From positions 121,001 through 185,000 of the forward strand of contig NZ_CP013251.1 in assembly GCF_001583435.1 (NCBI RefSeq): a stretch of DNA of 64,000 nucleotides. Reading direction: 5' to 3'. Position 1 is the stretch's first letter. Each line of letters opens with the position of its first letter. Made by a program: the position numbers and the translations under genes. A model generated the notes under the pieces. It did no database searches, had not been told where the DNA came from, and saw only the letters and a program-made list of their open reading frames with translations. Positions 9,472 through 18,542 of the stretch are shown in pieces. The DNA is from Endozoicomonas montiporae CL-33 (GTDB lineage: Bacteria; Pseudomonadota; Gammaproteobacteria; Pseudomonadales; Endozoicomonadaceae).

Positions 9472-9900
9472 ATGAATATATTTGAAGAACTTCATCACAG
9501 GCTAGGCAGCAAAACCAGAATTCGCTCTTTATTCAAAGATGTGAATGCCGAAGAGATGGAACGAATCATTAATCGGGTTAACGAGGTGCTGCAGGAAAAG
9601 CTCGATGAGAAAGAGGCTGAAGAAGCCAAGCGGGAAGAGAAAAAACGCAGCATCGAAGAAATCAAACAGGCAATGGCCGAGCGGGGCCTGTCTATTTCTG
9701 ATTTAAGCCTGCTGGATGAAATGGGAAAAGAATCCAGGCGCAAGCGCAACGTCAGCAAACATAACTTTGAATATCAAACCATATCGGGTGATACCGTTCG
9801 CTGGTACGGTTCAACGACAGGTCGTTTGCCAAAGGATTTTCAGGATTACCTTGATCGTACGAACAAGAAAAGAATTGACTGCATAGTTGATGATGAATAG
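9472..9900 (+). CDS. H-NS-family nucleoid protein
   Basis: From the ATG at 9472, preceded by GAGGTAG, the protein has 142 residues. Its N-terminal coiled-coil oligomerisation region (KDVNAEEMERIINRVNEVL, then a Glu/Lys-rich helix) matches the H-NS dimer domain. The C-terminal segment YQTISGDTVRWYGSTTGRLP resembles the H-NS DNA-binding loop, which normally reads W-x-G-x-G-R-x-P. Here the loop is one or two residues longer. A longer frame starts upstream at 9391, but the family N-terminus and the ribosome-binding site favour 9472. It probably binds AT-rich and horizontally acquired DNA. Confidence 0.85.
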   Translation: MNIFEELHHRLGSKTRIRSLFKDVNAEEMERIINRVNEVLQEKLDEKEAEEAKREEKKRSIEEIKQAMAERGLSISDLSLLDEMGKESRRKRNVSKHNFEYQTISGDTVRWYGSTTGRLPKDFQDYLDRTNKKRIDCIVDDE

Positions 9901-9955
9901 TTAATCGTAATTGATAAAGGACAGTGTATTATTAATAACCGAATCTGAAAACAGT

Positions 9956-10618
9956 TTAGTTTTGCAGGTTTACAATCAGGGACCGCATCCATAAAGCTAA
10001 ATCACTGATGCCATCAAGAATCAAAAATAAAAGTGCGACATCCACTGGATCAATGTGATGTTCAAACTGACAGGCATGATGCCTGATTTCTTGGCTGGTG
10101 TCTCTGAGTTCGTCAGTACAGAGCGCCAGCTGTCTGCGCAGGTTCTGCAAAGAGTGGTTATGTTGTTTTCTATAACCACTGACATTCAGCTGCTCCAGTT
10201 CATCAATACCCTGTCTGAGTTGATAGATGGTTTGTCCGAACTGACGCGCCAGCACATTAACAGGCACGATTAACTCTGGTGGCAGGTTGAGAGGTCGATA
10301 GCTCAGCCGCTCAGACAGACGACAAATTTCATGAGCCAGTGCATTCTGTATCTGCAGAGTGTTAATGACAACATCCCTGGGCTGGGAAGTAATGGAGGGT
10401 TGATGAATACGATTCAGAATTTCATGTTCCAGCTTTTCCAGCTGACCTGGAAAGGCCTTTATCCATTCCGATGATTGTGCGTTAAATGGCTGATCCGAGT
10501 TCAGACTGTGCAACTGTTGATTCAGATGAAACAGCGCATCCAACACCTGTTCACGGTGTTGCAGTAAAGGCTTGAACGGTGAGCCGGAAAACAGCTTGGC
10601 AAAGGTTTTAAGATTCAT
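9956..10618 (-). CDS. DUF47/PhoU-like protein (TIGR00153-type), divergent
   Basis: The 220-residue helical protein begins MNLKTFAKLFSGSPFKPLLQHREQV and has LEKLEHEILNRIHQ and a C-terminal HIDPVDVALLFLILDGISDLA. These match the layout of the DUF47/TIGR00153 family (typically about 225 residues, FAKSPIKPLQKH at the start and INPVDVMFLYKIIEWVGDLAD at the end). Relatives usually precede a Pit phosphate transporter gene; no pit gene is next to it here. The sequence is more divergent than most members, especially in the metal-binding E/D positions, so a regulatory or non-phosphate role is possible. Confidence 0.7.
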   Translation of the reverse strand: MNLKTFAKLFSGSPFKPLLQHREQVLDALFHLNQQLHSLNSDQPFNAQSSEWIKAFPGQLEKLEHEILNRIHQPSITSQPRDVVINTLQIQNALAHEICRLSERLSYRPLNLPPELIVPVNVLARQFGQTIYQLRQGIDELEQLNVSGYRKQHNHSLQNLRRQLALCTDELRDTSQEIRHHACQFEHHIDPVDVALLFLILDGISDLALWMRSLIVNLQN

Positions 10619-10708
10619 GAAGGCTCTATCGACCGGTTATCCAGCCAAATGAGCTTACAGAAGCTGTTCACGATCTTATTGAGGGCTGCAAATGTCGATA
10701 AATTGCCC

Positions 10709-10769
10709 CTGTTTTTTGATCTCATTCGTTACGTAGCACCACTACGTGCCTCATGAGATCAAAAAACAG
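10709..10769. repeat. 61-bp double palindrome (17-bp outer and 6-bp inner stem)
   Basis: CTGTTTTTTGATCTCAT (10709-10725) is perfectly complementary to 10753-10769. Inside, ACGTAG (10731-10736) pairs with CTACGT (10742-10747). The T6/A6 tracts are part of the stem rather than a tail. It lies 75 bases beyond the trhP stop, in front of nothing on that side, so it may work as a terminator or be a REP-like mobile palindrome. Confidence 0.75.
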
Positions 10770-10843
10770 CAACAATTTCTCATCATTTTCGCTTTCCTCA
10801 AAAGATCATGAGCAGCTTCTCAGAGCTGTTCATGAAAACCGGG

Positions 10844-12166
10844 TTACTGAGGAAGGTTGCGCACCAGCAGTGACATTTCGTCAGGCTGAACACCTTCGGG
10901 CACAGGGATTTTCACCTGATGGCCGGAGCCCGGAGCCACAGAAACGGATTCACCGTGTTTGTTCTCGATATTGTCCAGAGTGAAGGCTACGTTACCTTTT
11001 GGTGTCATCAGTTCCATGGTATCGCCGGTTTCGAAGCGGTTCTTAACATCCACAGTGACCTGCTGTCCGTCGAAATCCAGAATATCCCCGACAAACTGCT
11101 GCTTGTTGCCTCGTGAGTTGCCGGTTTCATAATTCTGGTATTCATCATGCACATGACGACGGTAGAAGCCTTCGGTAAAGCCTCTGTTTGCCAGATTTTC
11201 CAGTGTGTCCATTGCACTCATATCAAATGGACGTCCAGCGGCGGCATCGTCGATGGTTTTGCGATATACCTGTGCCGTTCGTGCAACGTAGTAGAACGAT
11301 TTGGTACGACCTTCGATTTTCAGCGAGTGAATCCCCATATCGGTCAGACGATGCACGTGTTGTACTGCGCGCAGGTCTTTGGAATTCATGATGTAAGTGC
11401 CGTGTTCATCTTCAAAAGCGGGCATGTACTGGTCCGGGCGACCTTTTTCCTGCAGAAGAACGATCTGGTCAGTGGGGGCGCCCTGCCCCAGAGTTGGCTC
11501 AACGGTTTCCGGTTTTGCCAGTGGTATCACTTCGCCGGTGTAGCTCTCTGTCGCTGCATGAGGCTGATATTCCCAGCGGCAGGCATTGGTGCAGGTGCCC
11601 TGGTTCGGATCACGCTTGTTGATGTATCCGGACAGAAGACAACGGCCGGAGTAAGCAATGCACAGGGAGCCATGGACAAACACCTCGATTTCCATCTCCG
11701 GTGCTTCTTCCCGAATCTCCTGAATTTCATCCAGAGACAGCTCCCGGGACAGAATGATGCGCTCAACGCCCTGTTTTGCCCAGAACTTAACAGTGGCAAA
11801 GTTCACCACGTTTGCCTGTACTGACAGATGCACAGGCATATCCGGCCAGGTTTCACGAACCATCATGATCAGGCCGGGATCCGACATAATCAAAGCGTCC
11901 GGCTTCATTGCGATCACCGGTTCCATATGTTTCAGAAAGGTTTTTACTTTGCTGTTATGGGGTGCGAGGTTGCTGGCGAGATAGAACTTCTTACCCTGGG
12001 CATGGGCTTCGTTAATGCCGTTTTCAAGGTTTTCCAGCTTGAAGTCATTGTTGCGAACACGCAGGCTATAGCGCGGCTGGCCAGCGTATACCGCGTCGGC
12101 ACCGTAAGCGAAAGCGTAACGCATGTTTTTTAAAGTGCCAGCGGGAGAAAGAAGTTCTGGTTTCAT
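10844..12166 (-). CDS. trhP: tRNA 5-hydroxyuridine modification protein TrhP (YegQ), U32 family
   Basis: The 440-residue protein starts MKPELLSPAGTLKNMRYAFAYGADAVYAG, the hallmark of the U32 family. It has the cysteine cluster SGRCLLSGYINKRDPNQG followed by TCTNACRWEY near residues 170-195, which binds an Fe-S cluster. In E. coli YegQ/TrhP makes 5-hydroxyuridine at tRNA position 34 using prephenate. Length and C-terminal barrel (KNRFETGDTMELMTP) agree with YegQ rather than the shorter UbiU/UbiV. It stands alone, 139 bases from its nearest same-strand neighbour downstream of 12305. Confidence 0.92.
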   Translation of the reverse strand: MKPELLSPAGTLKNMRYAFAYGADAVYAGQPRYSLRVRNNDFKLENLENGINEAHAQGKKFYLASNLAPHNSKVKTFLKHMEPVIAMKPDALIMSDPGLIMMVRETWPDMPVHLSVQANVVNFATVKFWAKQGVERIILSRELSLDEIQEIREEAPEMEIEVFVHGSLCIAYSGRCLLSGYINKRDPNQGTCTNACRWEYQPHAATESYTGEVIPLAKPETVEPTLGQGAPTDQIVLLQEKGRPDQYMPAFEDEHGTYIMNSKDLRAVQHVHRLTDMGIHSLKIEGRTKSFYYVARTAQVYRKTIDDAAAGRPFDMSAMDTLENLANRGFTEGFYRRHVHDEYQNYETGNSRGNKQQFVGDILDFDGQQVTVDVKNRFETGDTMELMTPKGNVAFTLDNIENKHGESVSVAPGSGHQVKIPVPEGVQPDEMSLLVRNLPQ

Positions 12167-12304
12167 AGATTTGATTGATGCTGTTTGCAGGACAGGGGGC
12201 GCATTATATCAGCGAGAAAGTCCGGGGAAATAAGCAGTTTTGCAAACAGCTCCGGGAGTAGTCAGGTGTTTATGGGGTCAACTACCTGACTTATCGACAC
12301 TCAT

Positions 12305-12625
12305 TCAGATATCGAATGTTTGCATAAGGCGAGTGCCGTCTTTCATGCACAGGTGAACATGAACCCTGCGCCAGAGCACGTTACCTTCTTTAATCATCAC
12401 CCTTGCCATAGGGCCTGCCGGAGTCAGGTCAGCAGTTACAACAATTTTTCCACCACACTCGTGCTGAAACTCGGCCGAGGCGCCTTTATCCAGATAAACC
12501 TGAACGGCCAGTTCTTCAGCCTGCACGGCTTCCGGCGTAGAGAAGCGTTCGTTTAATACTTCAATCTGGTCGAAAACGGTGGCTGTTTCGTTTGAAGCTT
12601 CAGATAACGTGTTGTTGTATATCAT
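12305..12625 (-). CDS. hypothetical protein (106 aa)
   Basis: The protein starts MIYNNTLSEASNETATVFDQ and contains ELAVQVYLDKGASAEFQHECGG, VVTADLTPAGPMARVMIKEG and LWRRVHVHLCMKDGTR. It looks like a compact alpha/beta cytoplasmic protein with two cysteines and no signal or membrane segment. I do not recognise the family. It lies between trhP and rpmG on the same strand, separated from both by more than 100 bases. Confidence 0.65.
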   Translation of the reverse strand: MIYNNTLSEASNETATVFDQIEVLNERFSTPEAVQAEELAVQVYLDKGASAEFQHECGGKIVVTADLTPAGPMARVMIKEGNVLWRRVHVHLCMKDGTRLMQTFDI

Positions 12626-12742
12626 GGTCAGTCAAAGCTCTTCTGAGAGGATTGTGCGCGCTTATGATGAAGAAATAGCTCGCACTGGTCGAGAGGGTTT
12701 GTACTGAAAACGATTACAAGTTGTATTTTTTTCGGACATAAA

Positions 12743-12776
12743 AAAACCAGACCGGATGACATCGGGTCTGGTTTTT
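12743..12776 (-). terminator. rho-independent terminator of rpmBG
   Basis: ACCAGACC (12746-12753) pairs with GGTCTGGT (12765-12772) around a short loop. A-rich and T-rich flanks on either side give a T-run on both strands. It begins 16 bases past the rpmG stop. Confidence 0.85.
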
Positions 12777-12791
12777 CAGAAACCGTCGATC

Positions 12792-12959
12792 TTACTTGAT
12801 CTTGTGTTCCTTGTACTCCACGTGCTTGCGCACAACAGGATCGTACTTCTTGAATACGAGCTTGTCTGGAGTGTTACGCTTGTTCTTGTTGGTGGTGTAG
12901 TAGTGACCAGTACCAGCCGTAGAAACCAGCTTAATCTTCTCGCGAATACCTTTTGCCAT
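12792..12959 (-). CDS. rpmG: 50S ribosomal protein L33
   Basis: The 55-residue basic protein [20 protein letters not shown]... ends in [12 protein letters not shown] and is L33, a component of the large ribosomal subunit. It has no zinc-binding cysteines, so it is the C-minus form usual in proteobacteria. It follows rpmB by 20 bases on the same strand, the conserved rpmBG operon, and is followed by a strong terminator. Confidence 0.97.
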   Translation of the reverse strand: MAKGIREKIKLVSTAGTGHYYTTNKNKRNTPDKLVFKKYDPVVRKHVEYKEHKIK

Positions 12960-12979
12960 GACTTATTGCTCCCGCTGTC

Positions 12980-13216
12980 TTAGATTTTTTGACCGTTGGC
13001 GCGCATGTCAGCCAGAACAGCGTCGATGCCTTTCTTGTCGATGATGCGCATGCCTTTGGAGGAAACACGCAGGCGTACGAAGCGGTTTTCGCTTTCTACC
13101 CAGAAACGCTTGGAGTGCAGGTTAGGCACGAAGCGACGACGGGTTTTGTTTTGCGCGTGGGATACGTTGTTCCCGGTAACCGGGCGCTTGCCGGTAACCT
13201 GACAAACTTTGGACAT
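12980..13216 (-). CDS. rpmB: 50S ribosomal protein L28
   Basis: The 78-residue protein [29 protein letters not shown] is L28 and matches the family length. It is the first gene of rpmBG, with a candidate promoter about 210 bases upstream. Confidence 0.98.
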   Translation of the reverse strand: MSKVCQVTGKRPVTGNNVSHAQNKTRRRFVPNLHSKRFWVESENRFVRLRVSSKGMRIIDKKGIDAVLADMRANGQKI

Positions 13217-13552
13217 TATGATGGCCTCTCAAAGCTATCTGTCTAAACAATGATCCAGCCATCAGGCCGGAAACTAAACTGAATTCCAGAGTCTGCTTAT
13301 TTCAGCCCAAACAGCCATGAGCCAGAAAACACCGCTTTATTAAGCCCTTTATCAAGCTATAAAACCGCATTTCCGTATTAAATCATGAGCCAGAGCTCTC
13401 AGCAGTTACCCTCAAACAAAGATCGGGCTTTATACCAGAGTCAAGCCTGAATCGCAAGTTGGTCACGGGTGAACTTCTACCTACAACCCCTCTAAAATGC
13501 TGGTCTGGCAAGACATTGAGGCCATCAGCCGAGGATTTATTGTACGGTTGAC
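13217..13552. other. upstream region of rpmBG, no gene
   Basis: These 336 bases lie between the rpmB start and the radC stop. Apart from a candidate promoter at 13429-13457, nothing gene-like is visible on either strand. The roughly 200-base leader would leave room for regulation, but no defined structure is obvious. Confidence 0.5.
13429..13457 (-). promoter_or_regulatory. candidate sigma-70 promoter for rpmBG
   Basis: On the minus strand TTGCGA (13452-13457) and TATAAA (13429-13434) are separated by 17 bases. The position and spacing suit a housekeeping promoter reading into rpmB. Confidence 0.5.
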
Positions 13553-14242
13553 TTAAGTAAGCAAACCTCTTTCAGCCAGGGACACAATCTGACCCCGACC
13601 GACAATCATATGATCCAGACACTTAATGTCAATCAGTTCTAATGCCTGTTTAATGGTTTGAGTGATACGAATATCAGCCTGACTGGGTTCCGGGTCACCG
13701 CTGGGATGATTGTGGCTTAGAATCACCGCGCTGGCATTTAACGCCAGTGCCCGCTTCAGGATTTCCCTGGGATAGACCGCTGCCGAGTTGATGGTGCCGT
13801 AAAACAGCGTTTCCAGAACAATGACCCGATGGCGCGTATCCAGAAACAGACAGGCAAACTGCTCGCTGGTTTGTCCTCTGAAATGCATCTGCAGGTATTG
13901 CCGGGTATTGTCCGGGCTGGTCAGCGCGTTCCCGTGCCTTACCCTGTGTTCAAGGACTCGCTGACAGACAGCCAGAATGGCCTGCAGCTCGGCGATTTTA
14001 GCTTGTCCAAGACCCTTGAATCGTCTCAACTGGGCTGGTCTGGCCGTTAACAGCTCATCCAGAGACCCGAAGTGTTGAATCAGTGTTCGTGACAGCTCTA
14101 TGACGCCGATGCCCTTTGAGCCGGTTCGCAGCAGTATGGCAAGGAGTTCTGTATCACTTAATGACTCAGCGCCATTGCTTAATAGTTTCTCTCTGGGGCG
14201 CTCAGGAAGGGGCTGAGTGATATTGCATTGAGTGTCAGGCAT
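13553..14242 (-). CDS. radC: RadC/JAB-domain DNA repair-like protein
   Basis: From the ATG at 14242 the protein has 229 residues, close to E. coli RadC (222). ERPREKLLSNGAESLSDTEL at the start is the UPF0758 domain, a helix-hairpin-helix region follows (RFKGLGQAKIAELQAI), and the JAB metalloprotease motif HNHPSGDPEPSQAD is complete near residue 175. The frame is open further upstream to 14404, but that extension runs into a repeat element and lacks family similarity, so the shorter start is preferred. The biochemical role of RadC remains unproven despite its name. A MITE-like repeat lies upstream. Confidence 0.93.
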   Translation of the reverse strand: MPDTQCNITQPLPERPREKLLSNGAESLSDTELLAILLRTGSKGIGVIELSRTLIQHFGSLDELLTARPAQLRRFKGLGQAKIAELQAILAVCQRVLEHRVRHGNALTSPDNTRQYLQMHFRGQTSEQFACLFLDTRHRVIVLETLFYGTINSAAVYPREILKRALALNASAVILSHNHPSGDPEPSQADIRITQTIKQALELIDIKCLDHMIVGRGQIVSLAERGLLT

Positions 14243-14365
14243 GAACGGCGACTTCTTAAATTGTGCGTGTTCTTTTCTGACAAGAGAGGCGGGATAAAAT
14301 TCCGGAAATGTTGAGCAGTAAAACGACAGGCGTGACAAGGCGTGGTACAGATGCTCAAGGTATTC

Positions 14366-14543
14366 ATACCAATTCCCCTTTCTAAACATGAATTGCGCAG
14401 CCATTCTGAATCACGGGAGCTGCGTTGGAACTCCTCGCAATAGCTCGCTATTACTCGTCGTTCCGCCTTTATGCCCTTTAGGGTATTGTCCCGCGACCCA
14501 GAATAGCTTGCTCATGGTCATATTTAGAAAGCGGAATTGGTAT
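14366..14543. repeat. MITE-like element with 26-bp terminal inverted repeats, copy 1
   Basis: The left end ATACCAATTCCCCTTTCTAA (continuing to 14391) is nearly the reverse complement of the right end at 14518-14543, with two mismatches in 26 bases. The element is 178 bp and non-coding. It recurs at 48203-48361, with a 17-base internal palindrome (ATGCCCTTTAGGGTAT) present only here. Both ends abut TA, as expected for insertion by an IS630/Tc1-type transposase, but that source is inference. It fills most of the gap between radC and ptsI. Confidence 0.85.
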
Positions 14544-14610
14544 CGCTGTGCCAGCCGTCGTCACGCTTGTCTTAAATCGTGGGCTTAAATAGCGGGCTTA
14601 AATAGCGGAC

Positions 14611-16320
14611 TTAAAGAGCGAATTCGCTAACCAGCTGACGAACCGCTTCGCCGTCCTCTGCATTCAGGCACTGTTCCGCCAGTGCTTCCAGATTGGCACT
14701 GCTCTGTGCTCTCAGAACCTTCTTTATCTTCAGAACGGATGGCGCAGACATACTGAATTCATCCAGCCCGAGACCGGCCAGAATCAGTGCTGCCTGTTCA
14801 TCACCGGCAAATTCACCGCACATGCCTGTCCATTTACCAGCGGCATGAGACGCATCGATAACCCGTTTGATGGCGCGCAGTACCGAGGGTGAGAAGCTGT
14901 CATACAGGTGGGCAATGCTCTCGTTACCACGGTCAACCGCCAGAATGTACTGGGTCAGGTCGTTGGTGCCAATGCTGAAGAAGTCCAGCTGGGCAATCAG
15001 CTGATCTGCAATCATCACGGCAGCCGGAGTTTCGATCATAATGCCGACTTCGATCTGTTCATCAAAAGTCACAGCGGCTTCCCTCAGGGACGTTTTGGCC
15101 TGTTCAACATGGGCTTTCAGCTGTTTCACTTCCTGTACCGAAATCACCATTGGGAACATGATACGCAGCTTGCCAAAGGCACTGGCTCGTAAAATAGCAC
15201 GCAACTGGGTTTGCAGAATTTCAGGACGATCCAGACACATGCGAATGGCGCGCCAGCCAAGGAATGGATTCAGCTCGCTGGGCAGATCCATATAGGGCAG
15301 CTCCTTGTCGCCGCCAATATCCAGAGTGCGGATAATCACCGGCTTGTCCTGCATCGTTTCAGCCACCGCTTTATAAGCTTCAAACTGAACCTGCTCGGAA
15401 GGCATACTGCTGCGATCCATAAACAGGAACTCGGTGCGATACAGACCAATGCCCTCGGCACCATTTGCAACAGCACCTTCAGCATCTTTAGGTGTGCCAA
15501 TGTTGGCGCACAGCTCAAAGTGCTTGCCATCCAGCGTAACCGCAGGGGCATCTTTCAATTTCAGCAGTTCGCTCTTTTCCGCGATCAGCTTGTCCTGACG
15601 CTCACGAGCCTGTGTCAGCTGTTGTTCGGAAGGATTGGCAATCAGTTGATTGTTGATGGCATCTAGAATAATCAGTTCGCCGTCCTTAATGTCTGAACAG
15701 GCTTTCTGACAGCCCACCAAAGCTGGAATTTCCAGCGAGCGAGCCATAATGGCCGAGTGGGAAGTGCGACCACCAATCTCGGTGACAAAACCCAGCACCT
15801 TGTTCAGATCCAGCTGGGCAGTATCAGACGGTGTCAGGTCATTGGCGAGAATAATAGAGTTGTCGTCCAGTTCGTTCAGGCCGGTTGTCGAAATACCCAG
15901 AATGATTTTGATCATGCGGGAACCTACATCACGGAAATCGGCAACCCTTTCCCTGATATAGTCCTTATCCACTTCCAGCAGCATGTCTACATTGCTTTCA
16001 ATGGCTTTATGCAGGGCAACGGCAACAGGAAGGCCTTGCTGAATGAATTCCAGAACCTCTTCTTCCAGCGATTCATCATCAGCGATTTCCATGTGGCCTT
16101 CAAAGACTTCAGCCTCTTCTTCGCCGAGTTTTGCCAGTACATCGTTGTACAGTTTATCCAGCTGGCTAATCGCTGCAGCCTTTGCTTTTTTGAACTGATC
16201 AAACTCGGCCTGAACATTCTCTGTAGCAACGTTGTATTCCGGCAGAACCAGTTCCTGCTCAACGTGGATAACCGCTTTACCAATCGCAATGCCTTCAGAG
16301 GCAATAATTCCGTTCAACAT
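14611..16320 (-). CDS. ptsI: phosphoenolpyruvate-protein phosphotransferase (PTS Enzyme I)
   Basis: The 569-residue protein is a full-length Enzyme I. The phosphorylated histidine lies in GGRTSHSAIMARSLEIPALVG near residue 190. The PEP-binding barrel has EGIGLYRTEFLFMDR near 290, and the catalytic cysteine is in GMCGEFAGDE near 500. It passes phosphate from PEP to HPr. It lies downstream of an IS-disrupted transketolase and beyond that the HPr gene, all on the minus strand, so it probably belonged to the ascorbate/pentose PTS operon. Whether it still receives transcription through the IS inside tkt is unclear. Confidence 0.97.
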   Translation of the reverse strand: MLNGIIASEGIAIGKAVIHVEQELVLPEYNVATENVQAEFDQFKKAKAAAISQLDKLYNDVLAKLGEEEAEVFEGHMEIADDESLEEEVLEFIQQGLPVAVALHKAIESNVDMLLEVDKDYIRERVADFRDVGSRMIKIILGISTTGLNELDDNSIILANDLTPSDTAQLDLNKVLGFVTEIGGRTSHSAIMARSLEIPALVGCQKACSDIKDGELIILDAINNQLIANPSEQQLTQARERQDKLIAEKSELLKLKDAPAVTLDGKHFELCANIGTPKDAEGAVANGAEGIGLYRTEFLFMDRSSMPSEQVQFEAYKAVAETMQDKPVIIRTLDIGGDKELPYMDLPSELNPFLGWRAIRMCLDRPEILQTQLRAILRASAFGKLRIMFPMVISVQEVKQLKAHVEQAKTSLREAAVTFDEQIEVGIMIETPAAVMIADQLIAQLDFFSIGTNDLTQYILAVDRGNESIAHLYDSFSPSVLRAIKRVIDASHAAGKWTGMCGEFAGDEQAALILAGLGLDEFSMSAPSVLKIKKVLRAQSSANLEALAEQCLNAEDGEAVRQLVSEFAL

Positions 16321-16360
16321 ATCAATCTACTTCCTGAATTCCATGGCGGTTAGCCGCCGG

Positions 16361-16381
16361 AGGCAGACGTTCCGTCTGCCT
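16361..16381. terminator. hairpin between tkt and ptsI
   Basis: AGGCAGACG (16361-16369) pairs with CGTCTGCCT (16373-16381) around a 3-base loop. It has no T-run on the minus strand, so it could be an attenuating or RNA-stabilising structure between two operon genes rather than a terminator. Confidence 0.45.
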
Positions 16382-16822
16382 TCTCAAATTGATTATTTAC
16401 AAAATGGCTTCTGCTGTTTTGACAATGTTTTCAACGGTAAAGCCGAACAATTTGAACAGTTCGCCAGCGGGTGCAGACTCACCAAAGCCCTTCATGCCCA
16501 CTACCGCACCATCCAGACCCACATACTTGTACCAGTAGTCTTCAATCAGGGCTTCAACGGCAACACGGGCCTTCACTTCGGCAGGCAAAACGTGCTGACG
16601 GTATTGGGTATTCTGTTTCTCGAACACTTCAGGAGAAGGCATGGATACAACGCGAACCTTACGACCCTGTGCTGTCAGTTTGGCCGCCGCGTCCACTGCC
16701 AGAGAGACTTCGGAACCCGTCGCCAGCAGAATCAGTTCCGGTGTTCCTTCACAGTCCTTGAGGATGTAAGCCCCCCGGGCAATATCCGCCAGCTGTTGTT
16801 CATTTCGATCCTGATGCACTAG

Positions 16823-18542
16823 CCCGGATATTTCATAAACAAGCAGCAACTACCATCCCATCCTCTTAATTTTGGACTTTTCCGCAAGCCTGTTGCTCTG
16901 TTAACCATGTGAAAGACATTGCAGCCCATACTTGCTTACAGATTAGACGCTAATCAACGAATCCTGCTATTTCAGGATAACGGAAAGCCCCAGGGCTCTT
17001 TCATCTGGTTGCTATGTACCTTGATTGAGTCTTATGAAAGTTGCTACCCCGGTCGAAGTATCGGCATCTGGTAAAAGACTTCTGTCACATGCTGCAAAAG
17101 CCTCTTGAATGGGCAGCTACGCGGCAGATGAAGTTTAATTCGGTCTTTATATTCAACCACTTTGACTGCAACTTTACAGAGCTTCATGATCACCGTTGAT
17201 GGCTGCGCTTTTTCCAGCTCCGTACCTTTCAAAGTCTTGGTTCTTAACTCATAGTGCAAAACATAAGCGGCACAGGCATAAAACATTCTCAAATGGTTAG
17301 CCAAAAAGCCCTGATCGGACAATCTGTCGCCGGACAGATCACTTTTCAGATGTTTGATGAAGTTCTCATCCTGTCCTCTTGGACAGTAAAGCTCTTCATA
17401 AATTACCTCTGGAGAAGCTTCCTTCATCGACGTCACAATGAAACGAGGGTTGTCGCCTTTTTGGTTGACCTCCGCCTTGTAAATTATCCGGGTATCGATA
17501 CCTTTCCAGCTCTTGGCCTGGTATTCTGCTTCCCCGTAAAGTCTGAGCCGATCAGGTTCTGGCATGTTGTTCAGTCTTGCCAGCTCAGTCTTGACCTTCA
17601 GAGCTTGACGCGCTTCATCCAACAACTCTTTGGCTTTTGGCCGCAAAGCCGTTTTGTGGCCTGCACCTTTGCCCAGGACATAATCCGAATGAGGGGCATT
17701 CTGAACCACCCACATTAACTCTGGTTGAGCGAAGTGGCTGTCTCCCCGAACCAGTAGATGGGTTTTCGGCCACTTTTTCCGAAGCAGCCGAATGACCCGT
17801 TCGAGAATGGCTGCATTTTCCTTGCCCGTTGGGGTTTTCCCCGGACGAAGAATCGCCGTAATCAGCTTGCCGCTGAGTCCCTCAAAAATCATCAGGGGCA
17901 AGTAGCAGTAGTCCTGATATTTGGCATTAAACAGGTTCATCTGCTGGCCACCATGAGTAATGGCCGGTGTATGATCAAGATCGATAACGATCACCGGAGG
18001 TGGCAGCTTGTAACTGCTGATAAAGTGATGCACAAATGCTTCAGCCATCCTGTAAATGTCGGAGCGGGTCATAGATTGTCCCAGCCGGGTAAAAGTGGGC
18101 GCTGATGCGAGATGGTTATCGCTGTCCAACGGATTGCGACCAGTGGCCAGTTTGAACATAGGGTCTTTACGCAAACGGTTACTGTCGTTGGCATCTTCAT
18201 AGCCGCAGGCCATTTGCAGAACCCGCTGAACCAGAAGTTCTTTCAGGGAGTGGTCGATATAGGATTGATGGCGTCTGTCATTGATGGCATCAGTCATTTT
18301 GCAGATAAGACCGCTCTGCAGAATGGTTTCCCGTAGCAGCAGAGTGCCAAAGTCAGAAGATAACTCCCCACCATTGAAGTCTGCCCGGATGGTTTTTCCA
18401 TTTGAGGGATGAAAACGAAGCTGTTCTTGTGTAGATTTGGGCATGGCAAGTTCCGGTTTGCTTCTTCCGAAGCTTTCTTTTGGTCGACCCAATTATATCA
18501 AGTGATTGGGCGGAACTTGCCTCCTTTTATGAAATATTCGGG
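16823..18542 (-). mobile_element. IS1380-like insertion sequence, copy A (in tkt)
   Basis: The 1,720-bp element has ends CCCGGATATTTCATAAA (left) and the inverse of TTTTATGAAATATTCGGG (right), which are near-perfect inverted repeats. It is flanked by the 4-bp duplication CTAG (16819-16822 and 18543-18546). It encodes one transposase on the minus strand, the same direction as the disrupted gene. A second copy of equal length at 24316-26035 differs at only a handful of bases, so both insertions are recent. Confidence 0.95.
17044..18492 (-). CDS. IS1380-family DDE transposase, copy A
   Basis: The 482-residue protein has a DDE transposase core of the IS1380 type: VIVIDLDHTPAITHGGQQMN near residue 170, THLLVRGDSHFAQPELMW near 245, and a C-terminal QDENFIKHLKSDLSGDRLSD with the last acidic residue. 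It cuts and inserts the surrounding element. The true start may be the internal methionine at MPKSTQEQLRF (18444), since the first residues lie close to the element end. The reading frame is intact, so the element may still move. Confidence 0.9.
   Translation of the reverse strand: MGRPKESFGRSKPELAMPKSTQEQLRFHPSNGKTIRADFNGGELSSDFGTLLLRETILQSGLICKMTDAINDRRHQSYIDHSLKELLVQRVLQMACGYEDANDSNRLRKDPMFKLATGRNPLDSDNHLASAPTFTRLGQSMTRSDIYRMAEAFVHHFISSYKLPPPVIVIDLDHTPAITHGGQQMNLFNAKYQDYCYLPLMIFEGLSGKLITAILRPGKTPTGKENAAILERVIRLLRKKWPKTHLLVRGDSHFAQPELMWVVQNAPHSDYVLGKGAGHKTALRPKAKELLDEARQALKVKTELARLNNMPEPDRLRLYGEAEYQAKSWKGIDTRIIYKAEVNQKGDNPRFIVTSMKEASPEVIYEELYCPRGQDENFIKHLKSDLSGDRLSDQGFLANHLRMFYACAAYVLHYELRTKTLKGTELEKAQPSTVIMKLCKVAVKVVEYKDRIKLHLPRSCPFKRLLQHVTEVFYQMPILRPG

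Noticed and set aside
10753-10983. 76-residue plus-strand frame starting in the palindrome
   Set aside because: Starts inside the hairpin and runs antisense into trhP.
15757-16353. 198-residue plus-strand frame opposite ptsI
   Set aside because: Antisense of a conserved gene, without motifs or a credible ribosome-binding site.
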